This document shows, in pieces, positions 6,211-9,973 of a stretch of 9,973 nt of DNA (position 1 is the first letter of the stretch; every line of letters begins with the position of its first letter). Below the pieces are notes generated by a model that searched no databases, had not been told where the DNA came from, and saw nothing but the letters and a program-made list of their open reading frames with translations. Position numbers and translations under genes: made by a program. This DNA is from Halobacteria archaeon. Lineage in GTDB: Archaea; Halobacteriota; Syntropharchaeia; Alkanophagales; Methanospirareceae. The stretch is taken from the NCBI GenBank assembly GCA_029932715.1, contig JAOZPO010000040.1, positions 1 through 9,973 on the forward strand. Reading direction: 5' to 3'.

Positions 6211-7338
6211 TCATACAACAAACTTCTTCTCATTTTTCGTCAGGTTCTCACAGCTATTCTTCTGCACGAGCGCCATATCTTCCAATCGAACGCCGCCAAC
6301 TTCTGGCTCGTACAAGCCCGGCTCTATTGTAATTACATTACCTTTTCGTAGTTCGTAATCATTATTACCAACATTGGGAGTCTCATGTATATCCAAACCC
6401 ACGCCATGACCCGTAGTATGAATAAACCCGCTATTGCCATTTCCCCTTATAGTGTCATAACCTCTGTCCTCAAATATATCACATACGAGATTATGCACCT
6501 CTTTGCATGTTACACCTTCCTTTACAATCCCTAATGCCGCATCCTGAGCTTGTTTGACCGCAGCATACATCTCTTTCAGCTCATTACCCGGCTCTCCCTT
6601 GACCACTGTCCTTGTCATATCGGCAAAATATCTTTCTGTCTTCAATCGTGGGAAGATGTCTATGATGATTGCTTCGTATGCTGATAGAGCTCCATGCCCC
6701 GAGAAATGTGGGTTCGCCGCTTTCTTACCGCATGATACTATTGGCTCACCTGCGTCACATTTACAGCCGTGATCAATCAAATCATGCTCTATATCAGCTT
6801 TTAACCTCTCAGAGGTCAGTATCTCATCGTTCAGCACGAGAAGATTACCCTGCACTGATGAGTTCTTTATGCGTTCTATGGCAATTCCCATTGCGTGTTC
6901 GCATGCACGCTGCGCCTTTCGTACATATTTTAACTCCTGTTCCGTCTTTATCTCACGTCTTTTCGTCATCTTTAACTCCTCCACGGGTACCACTTCTATG
7001 CCTTCCGCACGCAGCCTATCGGCACTGTAGAGCGAGAAATACCCCGGCACTTCTATCTCGTTCACGCCTTCTAAGCTGAGGATTCTTAGAATAAGCTCTT
7101 CCAGTTTTAGGGCATATCCGTAATCACGCGTGGAACGAATTTCTTTTACTATTGACTCTTTCTTCGCACGTTCATACTCCATCTGCGGTACGATAAGCAT
7201 GTCTTTCCCTTTGTGTGGCATACTGAGGTACACAAACGGGTCGTTGAAGAGGAAACGAGTGAGGTAATACATGTCCGCGTTATGCATGCTATCGCTGACG
7301 ATCAAAAGAGGTTTTTTGCACTCTTCTATTTCTTCCAT
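6211..7338 (-). CDS. M24 family metallopeptidase, Xaa-Pro dipeptidase/aminopeptidase type
   Basis: I place the start at 7338, giving 375 residues. The frame continues to an ATG at 7485, but that would add 49 residues lying over the divergent secF gene and unlike the family. The protein has an N-terminal domain (about 1-125; DSMHNADMYYLTRFL resembles creatinase/prolidase N-domains) and a C-terminal pita-bread domain. The five metal ligands can be seen: Asp227 in IIIDIFP, Asp240 in FADMTRT, His311 in TTGHGVGLDIHE, Glu339 in ITIEPGLY and Glu353 in VRLEDM. It should be a cytoplasmic two-metal enzyme removing residues next to proline in peptide turnover; no signal peptide or membrane segment is present. 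No clear Shine-Dalgarno precedes 7338, so the message may be leaderless. Methionine aminopeptidase is less likely, because of the N-domain and the GVRLED signature. Confidence 0.88.
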   Translation of the reverse strand: MEEIEECKKPLLIVSDSMHNADMYYLTRFLFNDPFVYLSMPHKGKDMLIVPQMEYERAKKESIVKEIRSTRDYGYALKLEELILRILSLEGVNEIEVPGYFSLYSADRLRAEGIEVVPVEELKMTKRREIKTEQELKYVRKAQRACEHAMGIAIERIKNSSVQGNLLVLNDEILTSERLKADIEHDLIDHGCKCDAGEPIVSCGKKAANPHFSGHGALSAYEAIIIDIFPRLKTERYFADMTRTVVKGEPGNELKEMYAAVKQAQDAALGIVKEGVTCKEVHNLVCDIFEDRGYDTIRGNGNSGFIHTTGHGVGLDIHETPNVGNNDYELRKGNVITIEPGLYEPEVGGVRLEDMALVQKNSCENLTKNEKKFVV

Positions 7339-7409
7339 TATATCCAATATTTGTATATCCTTTTTATCCTTTAATAGATTGATAGGGATATTAATGAGAG
7401 GTAAAAGAG
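7339..7409. promoter_or_regulatory. Divergent promoter region between the M24 peptidase and secF
   Basis: These 71 AT-rich bases must hold both promoters. For secF, TTTTTATCCTTTTA (7361-7374) is a candidate TATA box, and GAGGT (7398-7402) a ribosome binding site seven bases before the ATG at 7410. For the peptidase, reading leftwards, AGGATAAAAAGG (rc of 7360-7371) is the best but weak box. No operator-like palindrome is seen. Confidence 0.35.
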
Positions 7410-8381
7410 ATGCGCGAAGGAGAGAGAGAAAGCTTGTTTGATAAACTGGATATAACAAAATATCAGGTAAAGACATTGATTGCAATACCTCTAATCATAC
7501 TGCTTCTCGCTTTTGTTGTGATTGGTTACACATACGTACAGCCACCCGCATACCCCCATTCACCGTATCGCCATGCACCAGTCCAGTTAGGGATGGATTT
7601 TATAGGAGGAACGATGGTGAAAATACAAACTGAGGAGACGCATGAGGAGCTAAAAGTGAAATTCTCCGATTTCCCTCTCGCCCTCGTGGGTGAGACCGGG
7701 AGTGGAGCAGAGAAAAGGATAGATTTTGGCCCTATGAGCGATCGGCAGGAGAACGAGTTGATAGATAAGCTCAACGAAGCTTATGGTGCGGGCAGCTACG
7801 AACTGGCGAATATCAGCCCTGTCTTCGGTGAGCAATATCTGACTCAGGCGCTATGGGCTCTTTTAGCTGCTTTTAGCGCGATGGCGATAGTGGTATTCGC
7901 GGTATTCCGAATGGTTATACCACCCTCAGCAGTGATTTTCGCCGCGTTTTCTGACATTGTAATCGCTCTTGCCTGTATGAACTTGATAGGCATGAAGTTA
8001 TCGCTTGGTACGGTAGCGGCGTTGCTCATGCTAATAGGCTATTCGGTGGACTCGAATATTCTATTAACGACAAATCTGCTTCGTAAAAAGGGTGATTTAA
8101 ACGAAAAGCTACGAGACACGATGAAGACGGGTATTATGATGACTTCTACAACGCTTACCGCTGTAGTCGCCATGTTGCTTGTATCATATTACATTGACAT
8201 CATCATATTAAAAGCGATAGCAATCGTGCTCGTGTTCGGGCTTGTCATGGACTTGATGAACACCTGGCTGCTGAATGCTGGAATATTAAGATGGTATATA
8301 GAAAAGCGGGATAAGAAGAAGTTCGTACTGCGAAACAGGAAAAAGAACGTTGCAAAGGTAAAAGCGAATAAGAAGGCATAA
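7410..8381 (+). CDS. secF: Protein-export membrane protein SecF (archaeal type)
   Basis: The 323-residue membrane protein is the SecF subunit of the SecDF complex, which helps protein export through SecYEG and uses ion flow in bacteria. The layout is the standard one: transmembrane segment 1 at about 22-43, a large external domain (about 45-145) that begins with the signature QLGMDFIGGTMV (59-70), and then five segments at about 147-168, 171-193, 199-222, 244-262 and 266-290. GYSVDSNILL (210-219) is the conserved SecDF motif, with Asp at the position before the usual polar/acidic pair. The C-terminus is a basic tail (KKKFVLRNRKKNVAKVKANKK, about 302-322). A GAGGT ribosome binding site supports the start. 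In most archaea secD lies directly beside secF. Here secF is followed after 13 bases by a convergent gene, so secD must be elsewhere. Confidence 0.92.
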   Translation: MREGERESLFDKLDITKYQVKTLIAIPLIILLLAFVVIGYTYVQPPAYPHSPYRHAPVQLGMDFIGGTMVKIQTEETHEELKVKFSDFPLALVGETGSGAEKRIDFGPMSDRQENELIDKLNEAYGAGSYELANISPVFGEQYLTQALWALLAAFSAMAIVVFAVFRMVIPPSAVIFAAFSDIVIALACMNLIGMKLSLGTVAALLMLIGYSVDSNILLTTNLLRKKGDLNEKLRDTMKTGIMMTSTTLTAVVAMLLVSYYIDIIILKAIAIVLVFGLVMDLMNTWLLNAGILRWYIEKRDKKKFVLRNRKKNVAKVKANKKA

Positions 8382-8394
8382 TCTCGCTCAATAA

Positions 8395-9891
8395 TCAGTC
8401 TGTTAAGTTCACTCTCAATGTTTTTCCTTCCTGCACTTCTTCTTCGCTGACTTCTACTGCCTTTCCCATATCCCATACTATGGTATTGTTTTCTACATGC
8501 CCTTTTCTTACTTTGTAAGGTTGTGCGCCAGTCTTGCCTGGTCCTTGTGTTGAGTAAGGCACGATAAAGGAATATGTGCCGTTAGATACTGTTCTTTGTG
8601 AATACACAAATTCCCTTCCCTGGTTTGTGGTCACATTTGCCGTTATCATAACTAACGAATCATTGGGCGCTGTTCCTTCTATTTGCGCACCTTTTTTTAC
8701 GTATTCAAACACCTTCACGTAGCTTACAGGCTGGATGAATTCAGACGTGTGATTTACCTGCCCCTGTTTCTGTGCTAAACTGCGATGAAGCTTCTCTGCT
8801 TTTGTCTTGACGCTATGATAATCCCCTTCATAATGGTCCCACCCTGAAATATCACCACTACCGGCATCTACACTGGCAAATGGAATTAGATACAGAGGCG
8901 ATTCATACACTAACCGATAGTGCTGCAAAGCGGGTATGGTCTTTGAGTTAATATTTGTGCTCGAACCGTCAAACAGATGCAAACGCGCTTCCAGTGTCTT
9001 ATAAAACTTTGTCGTCTGCTTCATTCTATACCCTGACTCCGTCTCCACTTTTACGTAGTAGCCTTCTGTGTCGCCTGCCCAGAACATCATCCCAGCGAAC
9101 TTGTTATAGAGAGAATCCCAGATGTCCACCATCTTGTAACCGCTCACTACATACCGTACATCAAGCGCATCTGCAACTTTGTTTGCCTCTGTCTCGTTCG
9201 TTGCAGTAAAGAATACGCAAGCACCCGGGCTATTATCCTGATAGGGACCCCCAATGCCCTGCTGGAAGTTGTTAGCCACGGGAATCCTGTGGGCGATGCG
9301 AGTAATCCAGTGGCCGTAATCCCACCAGTTCATCACGGAATACGCCGCTTCTGGATACTCATAACCTTCACCCGTCTCTGGTTTTGCATATAAACCATAG
9401 TAGTCCATACCGGTATCCGGAGTGTTGTTCCGCATCCACGAAAGAGCGTCATACCAATCGTCTTGCGGGCCGCTTTCTTGCTTCGCAATCGCTAAAGTAC
9501 TACCTTCATATTCCGTTCCCGGTATTCCCAGTAGCGGAAAAGCCATAATTAGTACAATAGCGCAAAAAGCAATGACAGCATCCGTGTGCAAAAATTTAAT
9601 CTCTGTCTCATGCTTCTTATCAGATACTTTTCTCCTCTTCCCCTTCTTTGCTCTTTCTATCTCTTTCCTCTGCTCCTCCCTTGCACTTAAATCTACAAAT
9701 TCGAGTATTCGCCATGAAAAGAAACCACAAAGAATCGCTACATTCACCGCGTAATACGCTGCAAATCTGTTCTGACCAAAGCATGCGAGTAGTATAACAA
9801 TGCTCCATACGACAAATAGAATCTCTTCTGGTCTATATTTCCTTGCAATGCTTGTCATAGCGGGCTTCTTCACGTTATGTGGTTTCCTCAT
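8395..9891 (-). CDS. aglB: C-terminal part of AglB/STT3 oligosaccharyltransferase, N-terminus missing
   Basis: AglB moves a lipid-linked glycan onto Asn in exported proteins. This frame codes 498 residues. It contains two late membrane segments (about 24-40 and 43-62, RPEEILFVVWSIV... and GQNRFAAYYAVN), a basic cytoplasmic loop (70-98), a last segment (about 105-123), and then the external domain with the signature WWDYGHWITRIAHR (189-202) that binds the Asn-x-Ser/Thr acceptor site. The C-terminal third (about 385-498) is a beta-rich domain with VKVFEYVKKGAQIEGTAP near its start. Family members run to about 800-1000 residues. The first ten or so membrane segments and the N-terminal catalytic acids are absent, and in-frame stops (TGA at 9919-9921, TAA further up at 9929-9931) close the frame upstream. 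It is therefore either a decayed or disrupted gene or one half of a split gene. Identity is clear; functionality is doubtful. It converges on secF with a 13-base gap. Confidence 0.85.
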   Translation of the reverse strand: MRKPHNVKKPAMTSIARKYRPEEILFVVWSIVILLACFGQNRFAAYYAVNVAILCGFFSWRILEFVDLSAREEQRKEIERAKKGKRRKVSDKKHETEIKFLHTDAVIAFCAIVLIMAFPLLGIPGTEYEGSTLAIAKQESGPQDDWYDALSWMRNNTPDTGMDYYGLYAKPETGEGYEYPEAAYSVMNWWDYGHWITRIAHRIPVANNFQQGIGGPYQDNSPGACVFFTATNETEANKVADALDVRYVVSGYKMVDIWDSLYNKFAGMMFWAGDTEGYYVKVETESGYRMKQTTKFYKTLEARLHLFDGSSTNINSKTIPALQHYRLVYESPLYLIPFASVDAGSGDISGWDHYEGDYHSVKTKAEKLHRSLAQKQGQVNHTSEFIQPVSYVKVFEYVKKGAQIEGTAPNDSLVMITANVTTNQGREFVYSQRTVSNGTYSFIVPYSTQGPGKTGAQPYKVRKGHVENNTIVWDMGKAVEVSEEEVQEGKTLRVNLTD

Positions 9892-9973
9892 GTGGAGGCC
9901 ATTGCCAGAGGGATCAAGTCAAGCGGTTTATCTGTTGTTTGGTGGGCTCGCAGGAGGTTTTAGCTCGGTTCTT
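9890..9973 (+). CDS. Possible start of a + strand membrane protein, running off the window
   Basis: From ATG 9890 a + strand frame is open for 28 codons to the window end: WRPLPEGSSQAVYLL, then FGGLAGGFSSVL. The hydrophobic, glycine-rich stretch looks like a first membrane segment. The ATG overlaps the AglB start on the other strand by two bases and has no Shine-Dalgarno, so a later start (TTG 9902, for example) or no gene at all remains possible. The fragment is too short to assign. Confidence 0.25.
   Translation, partial: MWRPLPEGSSQAVYLLFGGLAGGFSSVL

Noticed and set aside
7339..7485. Extended start of the M24 peptidase at 7485
   Set aside because: The extra 49 residues overlap the secF start region on the other strand and do not resemble an M24 N-terminus. 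The ATG at 7338 directly precedes family-like sequence.

Overview
The window is chromosomal DNA from a euryarchaeon-like archaeon. The evidence is the set of house genes: an archaeal lipid (geranylgeranyl) reductase, an archaeal-type SecF, and the C-terminal part of an AglB/STT3 oligosaccharyltransferase with the WWDYG motif. These genes favour ATA and AGR codons and have AT-rich archaeal-style promoters. The overall look would suit a methanogen or an ANME-1-like lineage, but that is an impression and not something the sequence proves.

Left third (1-4147): a small acidic hypothetical gene (32-292) is followed by a repeat-rich accessory island. The core of the island is a compact restriction-modification pair on the + strand. 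It consists of a PD-(D/E)xK-type endonuclease (653-1657), tentatively AccI-like, overlapping a gamma-type N6-adenine DNA methyltransferase (1614-3614). A 158-bp imperfect inverted repeat flanks the pair (431-588 and 3783-3940, about 82% identical without gaps). It appears to be two decayed copies of the end of a protein gene. Each copy abuts, on its left side, a directly repeated hairpin element of the ACCGCAGAG type (301-434 and 3691-3779). Codon use in the endonuclease (ATA is 2 of 20 Ile codons, against 19 of 32 in the lipid reductase) supports acquisition by transfer. A perfect 7-bp hairpin covers the only good ribosome binding site ahead of the methyltransferase start, which is a possible control point for the restriction/modification ratio.

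Middle (4148-6201): a solo Cas4/Dna2-like nuclease-fold protein keeps the four iron-sulfur cysteines but has Met where the second catalytic acid should be. Eighteen bases separate it from a geranylgeranyl reductase-family flavoprotein that saturates archaeal membrane lipids. No CRISPR array or other cas gene is present.

Right (6211-9973): an M24 metallopeptidase (Xaa-Pro dipeptidase type, - strand) is divergent from secF (+ strand). secF converges on an AglB fragment (- strand). The AglB reading frame begins only at the last transmembrane segments, with two stop codons upstream, so the N-terminal catalytic half is missing or encoded elsewhere. secD is not next to secF. The final 84 bases hold a possible start of a + strand membrane protein running off the window.

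The most notable points are the repeat-bounded restriction-modification cassette with its SD-masking hairpin, the Cas4-like protein with an altered active site, and the truncated AglB.
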